From Agapanthus africanus (lineage: Eukaryota > Streptophyta > Magnoliopsida > Asparagales > Amaryllidaceae), in NCBI GenBank assembly GCA_030015575.1, contig CM057344.1, positions 190,605,044 through 190,669,043 of the forward strand: DNA of 64,000 bases, in the 5' to 3' direction. The notes under the pieces were generated by a model, which was given only the letters and a program-made list of their open reading frames with translations, was not told the DNA's origin and searched no databases. Of the stretch, positions 43,941-55,877 are shown piece after piece (positions within the stretch are counted from its first letter, which is position 1; every line of letters starts with the position of its first letter). A program made the translations under genes and the position numbers.

Positions 43941-46616
43941 GATACCAAATCAGGATACCGCATATGTAATATATTACATGGGCTACATATAGGTAGAGAA
44001 CTGAGAAAGGGTGATAAGTTTTAAGAGTTAAAAATGGTGCAAGTGTTGCAGCCAAGTCTGTTGGCAGTTATCACCCTGGATTACCAAATACATTGATTCT
44101 GAATGAATGTTATTAGATACCGAACCTGAAGTACAACATCCTATCAGTCTCTTTAGTTATTAAAGAAGGATATAATTTCCTATATCAAGTGTTGATCGGT
44201 TCAGGCACGTTATCTAAAAGCATAAACGTTCTAAATCAAACTACAGTTCTTAACGTACAGAACACACATAAGAGGAAGAGTTCAGAAATGAACGAGTCCT
44301 TCTTGAGGCATTGCAGACTAGGTCATATCAACTGCGCCCCGACTAGTTAAGTTACATTTAGATGTATATTTAAATCAGTTTGAATTTACATCTTGTGAAA
44401 CTTGCCAGTCATGTCACAAAGATAAGATGACCATAGCTACGTTTATTGGAAACAGAGAAAGAGTTGGTGAACTCTTAGGATTGATACATGATGATATATG
44501 TAGGTTCCCTGTCTACACATGCCAGGACCGGTTCTTTGTACTTTATTACATTCACTGATAATCTCTCAAGATTCAGGCATATATTCCTGTTGAAATACAA
44601 GTCTGAACTTTTTGATATATTCAAAGAATATAAGTTAGAAGTAGAGAACCAAAAAAGGTATAAGTATTATGTCCTTTGATGTGATCAAGGAGGAGAATAG
44701 TTGAGCACGGAATTCCTGGACTATTCTACAGGAGAATACGATTCTCTCTCAGCATTACTCCTCCGTATACACCACAGCACGTTGGTATATCGGGGCGGAG
44801 CAATTGCACTCTATGTGATATGGTGTGCTCTATGATGAGTACTACTGAGTTGGTTATTTTCTTTTGGGGGTTATGCACTTGAGAAGCTGCATACCTATTG
44901 AATAGGGTTCCAACCAAATTAGGTGCCTACCATTCCATGTGATATAGTATGGGAAGAGACTATCTCTTAAGGATGTTAAGATTTGGGGTTGTCCGGCCTA
45001 TGTCTGAAAGCAAAATCCGGACAAGCTCGAGACAAGGTCAGTTCTTTGGAAGTTTGTTGGATATCCCAAGCATTCGCAAGTGAATATCTTCTACCACACT
45101 GAGGAGCAAAAAGTGTTTTATTTCTCAGCATGCCACCTTTGGGAAAGGGAATTTCTTGTTAAGAAATTAGTGGTCATGAGGTAGAACTGGAGTGAGTTCT
45201 AGTTATACAAACTGTAGCTGATGATTTGGTAAACCCGGAGGATTCAATAGTTTCCAACGAACCTCAACCTCTCCGCCGATCTGGTAGGGTTTCTCATCCA
45301 CCTGAAAGATACTTCGGTTTTCTCTATGACAGTATGAGCGAGGATTGCATCATGAGATGATGACCCAACTAGTTTCGAGCAGGCCATCAGGAGTGGGGAC
45401 TCTGTGAAAATGGCTGGATGCTAAGCGATCTGAGATGGAATCTATATACACCAACAAAGTATGGACTTTGGTTGCTTTATCTGAAGGGTTAAATCCCCAT
45501 CAGGAGCAAGTATACCTTAAGAAGATTACTTAGGTGTACATGGAAAAGTTGAGACTTTCAAAGCTAAGACTAGTTGTAAAAGGTTTTCGTCATTGACCAG
45601 GCGTTGATAATGTTGAAACCTTTTCTAGTGCCTATGCTTAAGTCCGTCCGGATCCTACCTGCCATTGCTACATACCATGATTACGATTTCTGGCGGTTGG
45701 GTGTCATGACTGCTTTTCTAAATAGTGATTTAGAAGAGAGTGTCTATAAGTACATAGCCAGAGGGCTTCGTAGACAGTGGGAGCAGTGGAAACGTGTGCA
45801 AGTAGCTTTATGAGTTAAAGCAAGTATCGCGGAGTTGGAACATTTGTTTTGATGTGCTAGTCAAAGAGTTTGACTTCATCAAAATGGTAGATGAACCTTG
45901 TATATACAAAAAGGGTAGTAGGGAGTATGGTGGTGATCCTTGTATTGTATGTGGATGACATACTCTTGAAAGGAAAGGAGTTTCCTATGCTACACTCGGT
46001 CAATCTCCTCTTATCACAAAGATTCTCCATGTAGGATCAAGGTGATACCTCTTAAATCCTGGGTTTTGGATCTATGAGATAGATCTAAGTGGGTGTTAGG
46101 ATTATCACTAGGTGTAGTGAGATGGTATCAATCGATCCTGGGGAGAATCATTGGATAGATTCCAGGGTGGTAAGGTTGACTGAATGCCAGTCACAAGCAT
46201 TGTCTTTACCCTCAGTGGAGGGACGGTATGTTGGAAGAGTTCCAAGTTAGATACCGTGGCATACTAGACGATAAAGGCAAGATACATTGCTACCAAGGAT
46301 GCTACAAAAGAGGCAGTCTGGATGTATATAAGTTCATGAGATGAACTTCGTTCCTACCATTGCATGACAATGGAGTTCTGGCTTAGGCCTAGGAACCCCC
46401 GTCTCATCAGAGATCCAGACATATTCTTAGGCAGTATCACCTGATCATGAAGATGGATGATATCGAAGTTAAGGAGAGTAGATACAGAGGACAACCACGC
46501 AGATCTACTCACAAAGGCCTATTCCCAGGAGAGACTTTTATGGGATGGTTGAGTATGAGATACCTCAACCACTTCTGATTGTTGGGTATGGGATACTACA
46601 ACAGATGACCCTAGTG
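43941..46616 (+). pseudogene. C2 protease-integrase-RT-RNase H relic
   Basis: Domain landmarks appear in order in several frames. The integrase zinc region has FLRHCRLGHIN (about 44310) and CETCQSC (about 44396). An integrase-core start is at 44488-44679 (SLYFITFTDNLSRFRHIFLLK). RT fragments include 45604-45813 and an intact-looking LYVDDILL near 45945. RNase H remains lie at about 46230-46560. Stops and indels break every domain. No open frame exceeds about 70 codons. Confidence 0.82.
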
Positions 46617-46628
46617 CAAGTGGGAGAT
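46617..46628 (+). other. Polypurine tract of C2
   Basis: The purine-rich CAAGTGGGAGAT stretch lies directly before the 3' LTR start at 46629. Confidence 0.75.
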
Positions 46629-48071
46629 TGTTAGTGATATATATGCCCTAGAGGCCATTACTGTACATACAATGTATATTGTAGTCGATGCTTGGACATA
46701 TATAGGGAGGACTTTCTTGCTCGACATGATAGTATGCTATCTGGTTGCTCTTTATCTTAACATGCACGATGATTGTCACTATGTTACATGTTGATAAAGC
46801 CCTTAGGATGAGTACTTGACTGCCAGGACTATGATGCAGATCATACTAGTGGGGATAGAGTAGTCGCTAAGTACATCCTTCAAATGTTCCTAGTCGAGGG
46901 TGTATCGAGACAGGGCATCGATATACCAGAGTAGACTAGCGTATAGCTTCTCGACCCATGTAGATGGGCGATGGACGATCCCATATCCATTGATGTTTGA
47001 TATCAGAGACAGTATACGGGTGCTCAGTGGAGACTGGGTACACTGAACAGACTCACCGAGAACTCCCAGATGGTATTATACCTATCGTCAGATAGCAGTT
47101 CTCTGGTGACACTGGTACAGGTTAGTCTGTAGACCCAAGATTGTCATAGAGTCTTGTATGATTCCCACTGTGCTTTCATTTCCACCTTACCACGTTCAAG
47201 AGAACGAGCAAAACGGTGGCTTTTGGGTACAGTCCCGAGTCACATGGAGGCAATGAGCGATAGGAGGGGTTTCGTCTCTCCCGGTATAGGGATTTGATGT
47301 TGCGCTGTGCTCGATTGGCTATAACAGGAAGTTCTTGGCCAAGGCAGCTTCAGAGATATACTGGTAAGTGTTATCAGTTGTTTCTTGACCCGTTATGGGC
47401 CTCATATCGACACGACTTATCGAGTTACTGGGGTCTGACGTTTACCACCCCTAGACGAGATATGCGACATATCAGACGAAGAGACCGGACTGTATGGTAG
47501 TGTTACTGATTGGATTCACAGGAGTGTGAGCAGACTTTCTTGTTGATCTTCTTATCGCTCAATACCCGGGTGGCCGTTACGTTTAGCAGACCGCTTGCGG
47601 CTTGTGGGTGTTTAATATGATCATCACCTACTGCCGGCGTATTGACGAGTCTTTAGAGTCCTACACAGGGGTTTCCTGGCTTAAGCGAAATGGAGTAGGA
47701 GCACATATGTGATATGTGTGGGACCGAGATTGATACGATATGAGATACCGTATTTTATTCTCATGATTCGTGACATTGGTCAGTTATATGTGATATGGCC
47801 TGGTTATCGGATCAAGTGTTGATTCGATAAGTTGTTACACTTGATATTAGTCGGTTATATGTGATATAGCCGGATTATTAAATCAAGAGTTGATTTAATA
47901 ATTTAATGTATAATTATATATTAGATATATTACATTACATTAACTAGTATTAGCTCACTTATGATTCTTTTCTCACTTAATGTACACATTGTATATATGT
48001 GATAAATTTTTATGTACATGTATTGTGTCATGGTTGATGATACATGCTAGATGGATGTATGAGACTTATAC

Positions 48072-50943
48072 TGTCACGCCCCGCTTCCAAGAGTACGCAA
48101 AATTGGGCACGTGACATAGCCAACCATGCTACCAGTGGGTAGGACGTATCCGTCCATAGTCACATTACGGTAGTAGAGATATCAAGAACAGGATAATAAG
48201 CTAATCTAATACATGTCCAAATCCATAATAACAAGAATCAATAAACAATAAGTGCGGAAGCTAATGATCCAATACAATGAATAAACAGTACGTCCCATAA
48301 TGTGGGCTCACATCTGGAAATGAAATGAGGTAAATAAACTAAACCCTAAGGAACTCACAGTTCAGCCTGCTGGCTGAAGTACTCCTGCTCGGTCGTCGAC
48401 AGTGGTACGGAATCTGGGCCATGCAAAACCCAGACGTCAGTGCGTCATGACATCAAGTATATAGTATAAACATGGTAATAAGCAATGCAAGTATGAACAT
48501 GAATAAAGCAGTACTAAGAAATAACAGAGCAGGGTAATGTGCAATGGTGACTGAACTGTCCTATCAGGTTTCTACTCTATAGTCTTTGAAACCAATTGAT
48601 GAATCGTCGATGTAACTCAATAGTATCCCATGCGTGCCCGGGACCACGGTCAAAGCCCTCGGGGCTGAATCCGAGACGTGCCGCCAAGCAGTAAAAGGTA
48701 GTAGGATGGACGAGTGATGTCAGCATCAACACTCCGGAGCTGGCCAAGCCCGTAAGACTGATCAGAACAATGTATCGAACTGTTGAGTTACAAGTCGGTT
48801 TCACCTTTGATTTCCCCATACCCCCAAGCTATGTATGTCAGGTCAGGTATTCAGTAGTCAAGGACTAACGCCAACACAAAATCCGGTAAGAGTAGGTCCG
48901 TCTGGATAGACAGCAGGGATGGTCGGGTTTGTCGGCATTAGGCATGAAATCATGAAACAAGTAATGTCATGGTACAACAGGATGAGTCGGTATGTATGTA
49001 TATGTCATGTGTAGCAGGGTCAGGCCAATATGTAGTGCAATCGGGTATGTGCTCACAACAGGTATACAATCAAATAATGAACAGCAGCAGGAAACAGTAA
49101 ATAACCATATTATTCCATGTAAACACAATGATGTTTTGTATTCTCTTATTAACAGGTTCAAGCACCTTTAGGGTGCAACAATCACAGGGTAAAGCAATAT
49201 TAATAACACGAAGCAATGAAGCCATTAAAACTACAGCATACTAATAGTTACAAGGATGATCTAGCAATTTAAGCAATGACGTGCTAATTGGTTTAATTAG
49301 TTAAAGTGTGGATTGATAGCATACCGATTAATTACAAGTAACTACTATAATGATTTAACGTTACGGATAATTGTAACTATCAATTCTAATCGATGTTATT
49401 AAGCCGTGTGGTTATAACAAATAATATGATGATTAAGTTTGTAGCATGTTAAAGCAAGTATTCGGATACTTGCCTCGACGGTTTCGCAAACCGGAACGCA
49501 CGGATGCAATGTCGGCAGAAAACACGATATGATAGCACGGGCCACGGATCGAGTCCCAACAGAGAACAACGGGATCACGTGGACCAGGGTACCTCGCTGG
49601 AGCATCGGGTTCACGAGACGGCACGGTCGGGTTCCGGCAAAAGTCACGGCAACGAAGTTAGCAACACGATAAACATTCAAGATCAGCGGGGAAAGGGATC
49701 TAGCTCAAAGGAACGATGAGGAAGGCTTACCGGGAGACATCAGGGGGTAACCCCGGCGGGCTTGACGGCGCTGGAACGCCGGCGAGGCAGCGACGGCGAA
49801 CAACGATGGCTGGAAATCCTGAGTTCGCTGGAAAGAGGGTGCTGCAGTGAGTCGAAGGGTGCTGGCCTGCTCTGGTGGTCGAGGGGGAGACGGGGGTGGC
49901 TCTGGTGACGACGGCGAGGATCGTCGGCGCGTTCTCCGGCGAACTGCAGAGGGTAGGTGATGGGGCTATGGGCTCGGGTTGGTGGTCTGAAGGTGTTCCG
50001 GCGAGGGGAGGAGGAAGGAGACGACGAGGAGGAAGAGAGGGAGTCGCGGGCGTCGTCGGCGACGGGAGGCGGCGTCGACGTCGGGCTCTGCGGCCGAGTG
50101 GAGGCGTCGGGGTTGGGTGCAGGCACGGGAAGCGGCGAAGGAGGGAGGTAGGAGGTGCGGCTGGGCTCGCGGTGGCGAGCGCGGCGACGGCGAGGTAGCG
50201 GGGAGGTCGGCGGCGCGGTTACGAGGTGGCTAGGGTTAGGGTTCGCTTGGGTGTTCTCGTGATCCAGAGGGGCGAAGGCGGCTGCATGGATAAATATAGG
50301 AGGAGAGAGAGAGAGAGAGATTTGACGAGGGGGAGAGAGAGAGAGAGAGAATGAGGGAAGAGAGAGATAGAGAGAGGCGGTTTGAAGGGGGCCCCATGAG
50401 GGTACAGTTCTCGCGCTGATTGGCTGAGGCGAGGTAAAGGAAATATTAGAGTAAAGATTTGAAGGGATTTTACTGTTAAGGAATTATATACGTATAATTA
50501 TAGTTTTAAGATATTAAATTAAAATGGGCCTTTTTGGCGCAAAATGAAACATTTCCAAATCGCGCCCGGGTTGCGCCCAAATGTTCCAAATTCAAATTAT
50601 AGGATTTTAAGCGGGTTCTAAATTTTGAAAAGAGGTGTTTAATGATTAAAATGCATGCCCCCAAGTCGGACACTTGCACGCGCGCGTAGTCGTCCAAACT
50701 TGCCCGTTTAGCCGAACGGGACGGAATCTCGACACGCGGACGCTACCACGTGACTAGTGGCGACGAGTAGGCCAACATGGACATTTTAAATTTCATTTTA
50801 GGAGTTAAAATTTGTTATGTGCCAAACTGACTTAACCGGTTAAAATTTAGCAATAAACCCCAGAAAACCAGAATAATTGGAAATGAGCAATATATAACCC
50901 TCAACTAGTAATATAAATAGTATTATTGGGCTCGGGTGTTACA
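48072..50943 (-). mobile_element. F: solo LTR of a gypsy-type element
   Basis: This 2872-bp insertion has TSD TATAC at 48067-48071 and 50944-50948. Read on the minus strand it begins TGTAACACCCGAG and ends GGGGCGTGACA. It has no primer site, purine tract or domain, so it is a solo LTR. A minus-strand TATA region lies near 50290 (CTATATTTAT), followed downstream by a GC-rich leader-like segment (49750-50250). Two GA runs flank it. Proline- or arginine-rich frames at 49740-50198 come from this GC-rich DNA and show no domain. Tekay/Del affinity is inference from the termini and size. Confidence 0.85.
50303..50351. repeat. (GA)n microsatellite pair
   Basis: Two GA runs (about 50303-50320 and 50334-50351) are separated by TTTGACGAGGGG, in the promoter part of LTR F. 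Confidence 0.9.
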
Positions 50944-51189
50944 TATACCATGCTAAGATTAAATTAGGGTTTTGATTATTTCTTAAAGTTATTAAAAAAG
51001 AGAATAAACTTGGTCAAAGTTATCAATCTTGAATGAAGCTTGTAGAACTTTGACAAAGTCCAGACTTATACCATGCTAAGATTAAATTAGGGTTTTAATT
51101 ATTTCTTAAAGTTATTAAAAAAGAGAATAAACTTGGTCAAAGTTATCAATCTTGAATGAAGCTTGTAGAATTTTGACAAAGTCCACTCT
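50944..51189. repeat. 123-bp tandem duplication in the C2 3' LTR
   Basis: The copies 50944-51066 and 51067-51189 both begin TATACCATGCTAAG and are nearly identical. The 5' LTR of C2 has this segment once (about 39916-40034). F sits at the start of the first copy. Confidence 0.9.
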
Positions 51190-51810
51190 TTTGTCATTCC
51201 TTAGGATATTTTCCTTAACCCAAACCTTAACCTTAGCCTTGGATTTATTCTCTACATGAATTAGGCATGATAGCCTTAACTCATCCATGGTTAAATAATT
51301 CTTTTTGATGAGAATTAATTCATATGATGAATTATTCTTTCTTCTTCTTCTTCCTCTCAAGCTTTTCTAGCTCCAATGGAAGTATGATAAAAAGTGTGAG
51401 AAAATCAATTCTAAAGTGAGCCCACTTCCTACTTCATCATCCTCTACTACTTGCCATTTAGTATAGGGTGTTCTCTTCACAAAGTTTATGACCTAGTGAA
51501 GAAATAGCTTGGGTTAGTGTCTCCCCGACGTAGATCATCTTCGGCCTCGAAGTCTTCGAAGCAAGCATGTTCGTTTCTTCGTGGGAGCCTCTCTAAAGTC
51601 CGGTGTTCATGATCGCAGCGAAGGGGAATACTACACGGAGCTATTTGAAGTGAAGGACCGGTCTACAAAGATTGTATTCCTTGCTCTCTTTACATATTGC
51701 AAGGTGTTTGCTTATGTTTCCGTATATTTCTAGTAAACGATCTATGTTTAGGGTTAGCTAAAACGGCAAAATTTTAATTTGGCATGGACGATGCCTCCCG
51801 AAACCTTGCT

Positions 51811-53838
51811 ATATATATATATATTCAGAGGAATTTCTTGCTCGATATGATAGTGTGCAATCTGGTTACACTTTATCTGACATATTCACCTGATCATGCT
51901 TTTATTCATTTGTACATGTTGATAAATCCCTGAGGATATTTGCTTGACTACCGTGACTGCGATGCAGATCATTTTAGTGGGACATATGTAGTTTATAAGC
52001 ATATCCTGAAATGTCCCTAGTCGTTGGTGTATCGAGACGGGGTATCGATATTCCAGAGTAGACTAGCGTATATGTACTAGACCCATAAGATGGGCTATGG
52101 ATGATCCCACATCCATTGGTGTTTGACACTGAGATTGTATACGGGTGCTCAGTGGAGACTGGGTACACTGGACGGACATGCCGAGAACTCCAATATGGTA
52201 TTATGCCTATCGTCATATAGCAGTTCTCAGGTGACACTGATACAGGTTAGTTTGTAGACCCGAGACAGTCATAGAGTCTTATGTGTTCTCCCACCGTACT
52301 TTGATTTCCATTATACCATGGCTCTACTGAGTCGTGCAAACAGGTGGCTTTTGGGTACAGTCCCGAGACATGTGGAGGCAATGAGCGATAGGAGGCGTTT
52401 CGTCTCTCCCGGTATTGGGGTTTATGTTGCGCTGTGTTTGATTGGCTATATCAGCAAGTCCCTAGCCAGGGCTGATAAGATTTACTGATAAGTGTTATCA
52501 GCAGTTTCTCGAACTGTTATAGGCCATACATCGTCATGACTTATTGAGTTATTGGGGTCGATGATATCATCCCTAGACTCGATATGCAGCATATCTGACG
52601 AAGAGACCGGACTGTACGGTAAGTGTTACCGGTTGGCTCGACAGAATTTTTGACAGGTTCGCTTGTTTTTCTTCTGCTCGCTCAATACCCGGATGGCCGT
52701 TACGTTTAGCTGACCGCTTACGGCCTGTGGGTGTTTGATATGATCATCTCCTACTGCAGTTGTATTGACGAGTCTTAGCGTCCCACAAAGGGGTTACTTA
52801 GCTCAGGCGAAACGATGTGCGGTGTATATGGTGATATACGCGGATGCCTGATTAAATGCGTGTATATGATACCACATTGTAATCTGGCGTTTTCTTTTGG
52901 TCGGGTCGTATATGATATGACCGGTATATTAAATCAATAGTTGATTTAATATTAATGACCATTAGTCTTTTCACTTATAACCTTTTCTTTATTTATTGTA
53001 TGCATGAATGTATGTATGTACATATGTTGATGTGTATGCACACATGCATGCATACATGTGTCATGATGATGATACATTGGAGTTGGCTATACAAGGCTCA
53101 CATGGTTTGAATATTTATTTATTTTGATTATTGATTAAAGAATTAATTAGGATTATATCATGGTTGCTTTGTTTCTACACACTTCCTTAAGTTGACCTTG
53201 ACTTAAACCATGGTTTGATCTCTACACTTAACCATGATTTAATCACTACACTTATTCTTTTACCCAATAACAAAATATCTAGATATTTTTTAACCTTGGT
53301 TATGAGTGAGTGCGACCCTCTCTCATATATTCATTATTCATTTTATTTTTGGCATAACAGTTATCTTGAGCTTGCTTAGCCTTCTCCTTCTTCTTCCTCC
53401 TCAAAAGCTTACTGCCTCCATCAAAGTGAGTTAAGGAGATAAAAAGAAAAGATTTTTAAGTGAGATCCAAACCCACATCACCAATCTACACTAGTTTAGC
53501 CCACTAGTTTAGGTTGTTTTGCATCACTTCTACTTTGTTCTAGTGAAGTAAGGAGCTTGAGCCATGGTACTCCGCGGTGGATCGTCGTGGACAACAAAGG
53601 ACTCAAGCAGACCCATCTAAACACCGAGTTGATCCAAGGAGTCTCAAACGGGAGATCTACAAAGGTTGTATTTCTCATTTATTAGTGTTAGACTCTTCTA
53701 TTTAGTATGTGATACTATATTTGTTACTTTAAATTTCTAGTTTTGATCCTAGGTTAGTTTGCTTAGCACCCTAAAAAATTAAATTGTAGCATGTTTGATG
53801 CTAGATAAACCCTTGTGTGTTGCTATGTAAACCCAACA
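51811..53838 (+). repeat. C3 5' LTR, main part
   Basis: This starts inside the AT repeat that lies about 60 bp into the LTR and ends ACCCAACA, followed by the primer site. It is collinear with 59891-61927. The missing bases between 38481 and 51811, plus the missing C2 end, indicate one small deletion across the boundary. Confidence 0.88.
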
Positions 53839-53839
53839 G

Positions 53840-53851
53840 TGGTATCAGAGC
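53840..53851 (+). other. Primer binding site of C3 (tRNA-iMet)
   Basis: TGGTATCAGAGC, two bases after the LTR end, as in C2. Confidence 0.92.
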
Positions 53852-55877
53852 CAAGCTAGAGCTTTAGAGTAATCTAGACGACGTTAAAAAACTTCGAACG
53901 AACATCGATTACCCTGAAAATCCTTCTATGGAAATTTTCCAAAATATTGGAATTTTTCACATTAAAAATATTCAAAAAATCATGCTGGTAATTCTATGGA
54001 CCCTCTAGAAGAACGATATCCTAACTAGATCAAATGACCGCGGAGACGCGGCAGAAGCGTGCCTTTGGCGGCGGTTCCGCGGCGCCATTTGTGAGGCTCA
54101 GGTCGGCCCTTCTACGGTTGGTCCATAGGTACTGTGGCATACTTTTGGGTAATTTTAATATTGCTCAGGTGTTGAGCTTCTCTGTGGATTTTTTTGAGTA
54201 ATTGATCGATCGATCAAATGGTTTAACATTGCCTAGATTTGTATGATACTTATTTCTGCGACCGTAAGTATAGTATGTGGTGTATCGCCGGTTTCGTTGC
54301 TATATATCAACGATAATTAGGGTACGCATACTTGCTTACGTTGATGACATGTGATGTTATGTGCTACTGTGATATGATGTATAGGATCGTTGTGATTGAA
54401 TGGCCGGGGTTTTTATGTGAGATGAGAGTTTTTTTTCATTCATGTAAAATTCTTTTGTATGTAATATTCTTTTATTGGGGCACATCCGGGTTGATGATGA
54501 TGTTACCTTGATGTATATTATTTACTTTTCCACATTAGGATAGACCCAAGGTGAGGAGCATAAGTGACCAGGTTCTAGAGTCCAGTGGGAGGCCATCTCG
54601 AGGAGTCGAGACCGGGTCTCCTAACTCTAGAATTGGAAGGGTCGCTTGCCGCTCTCGTAGGGGTATAGAGGGTGGGATTGACTATTCATCACGACTGTGG
54701 AATCCGTATTTTCTATCGTTGGCAAAATATAAAATACGGAAATCCTAGTATATCCTATATGTTCATATATGTGCTTCTGCTGTTTATATTTTGTGATGAG
54801 ATCGCTTTCTATGATGAGACGAATGGTATTATTATATATATGATATATAATAAGCGTTGCTTATGTTTTACATCCGCGCTAGTCCCGTCCCGCTATGCCG
54901 TTAGTTAAGTAACTTAACGGTGCATAACGAGACATCGTGGCGAATGCGAATGACATAAGTGTACGTTCTATTTTCGTTTCTTTTTCTATTGTGGCTTAAG
55001 GACTTAAATGATGGGACTACATTAATATGATTAATGTAAGGAAAAATAAACCTAAAAGATGTTGTAGAATCGAATTTGAAAACCACTCGGCTTTTTACGA
55101 AAAAGCTACATTTGAAAATTGTGGAGTTTAAGCCACTCCTTTTGAAAACCGTTCGATTCTACAACGATACCAAGTTCAAAGCGTTAAAGGTTTTCTTAAA
55201 AACCATTCGCAACCCTCCTTCAAGTAGAGTACTTAGTATTCATGCTACGTTTGTTGACTATAGTTAAGGCGTAGTGTACGGTAGCTAAGTGATGTCTTCC
55301 TACACAGCATATGATGTGATTAATTGGGACAATTATATGACTTTGTTGACCATAGTTAAGGGTCATATAACTGGGTCTAATTAATTAACAAATGACGGGT
55401 TGAGCTTGACTAGTGCTTGTGATTTGTTGACCATAGTTAAGGTCATGAGTACTAGGGGTAAAAACCATATCGAGAGTTTCAAGAGTTAAAATTTGCAATG
55501 AGATTGCATACCTTCCATATGATGGTTGGATCCCGATCCCACTGTGAGCAAGAGTTGCTCCCAGGAGAGTTTTGCACTTTGCAATTAGCTAACCCATTAG
55601 GTGTCTAGAAAGGTTTCAACAGGGCCACGCCTCTGGGAAAATGAGGTTTACTTTAATTAGGTCCGTGCGAAAGCACGGGAAACCTCCCTCAAGTACAGAC
55701 ACTGGCCTGGCTGAACGGTTAGCGAAGTTATAGAATGCAATTAATCCTGGCTAGTTTTCCTTTTAAGGTTTGAAAGGAAATTTGATAAAAGCAGTGGGAG
55801 ACATCGATTAAATAAGACAAATAACCAATCTGATCTTTGCAAGAGCTTTCTCTGAGTGTATTCTTTTCTCTCTCTTA
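53852..55877 (+). other. C3 leader (untranslated)
   Basis: About 2.0 kb without a gene. A GC-rich CCGCGG-type pair lies at 54037-54089. Hairpins: GTTCTAGAGT with ACTCTAGAAT (54572-54581, 54624-54633); three mini-hairpins at 55253-55269, 55345-55361 and 55426-55442; GAGCAA-GAG-TTGCTC at 55546-55560; and GAGGTTT/AAACCTC (55643-55649, 55680-55686) enclosing CGTGC-GAAA-GCACG (55664-55677). The likely original gag ATG is at 55878. Confidence 0.8.

Larger units (their letters stand above)
38482..51810 (+). mobile_element. C2: Angela-like Ty1/copia element in the C3 5' LTR
   Basis: The 5' LTR is 38482-40678, the internal region 40679-46628, and the 3' LTR 46629-51810 (which contains F and lacks roughly its last 21 bp). 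The LTR start TGTTAGTGATAT...GCCCTAGAGGCC and primer site TGGTATCAGAGC mark it as a relative of C3. Most of gag is deleted, and integrase, RT and RNase H are scattered relics. Its right boundary with C3 is an AT-repeat deletion junction. Confidence 0.88.
46629..51810 (+). repeat. C2 3' LTR, interrupted by F
   Basis: This matches 38482-40678. Solo LTR F (48072-50943) is inserted, a 123-bp segment is duplicated at 50944-51189, and the LTR stops at CCTTGCT, about 21 bp short of the end seen in the 5' LTR. Confidence 0.9.

Noticed and set aside
49740..50198. Pro/Ser-rich and Arg/Gly-rich frames on both strands
   Set aside because: They come from GC-rich low-complexity DNA inside solo LTR F and have no domain or conserved start.
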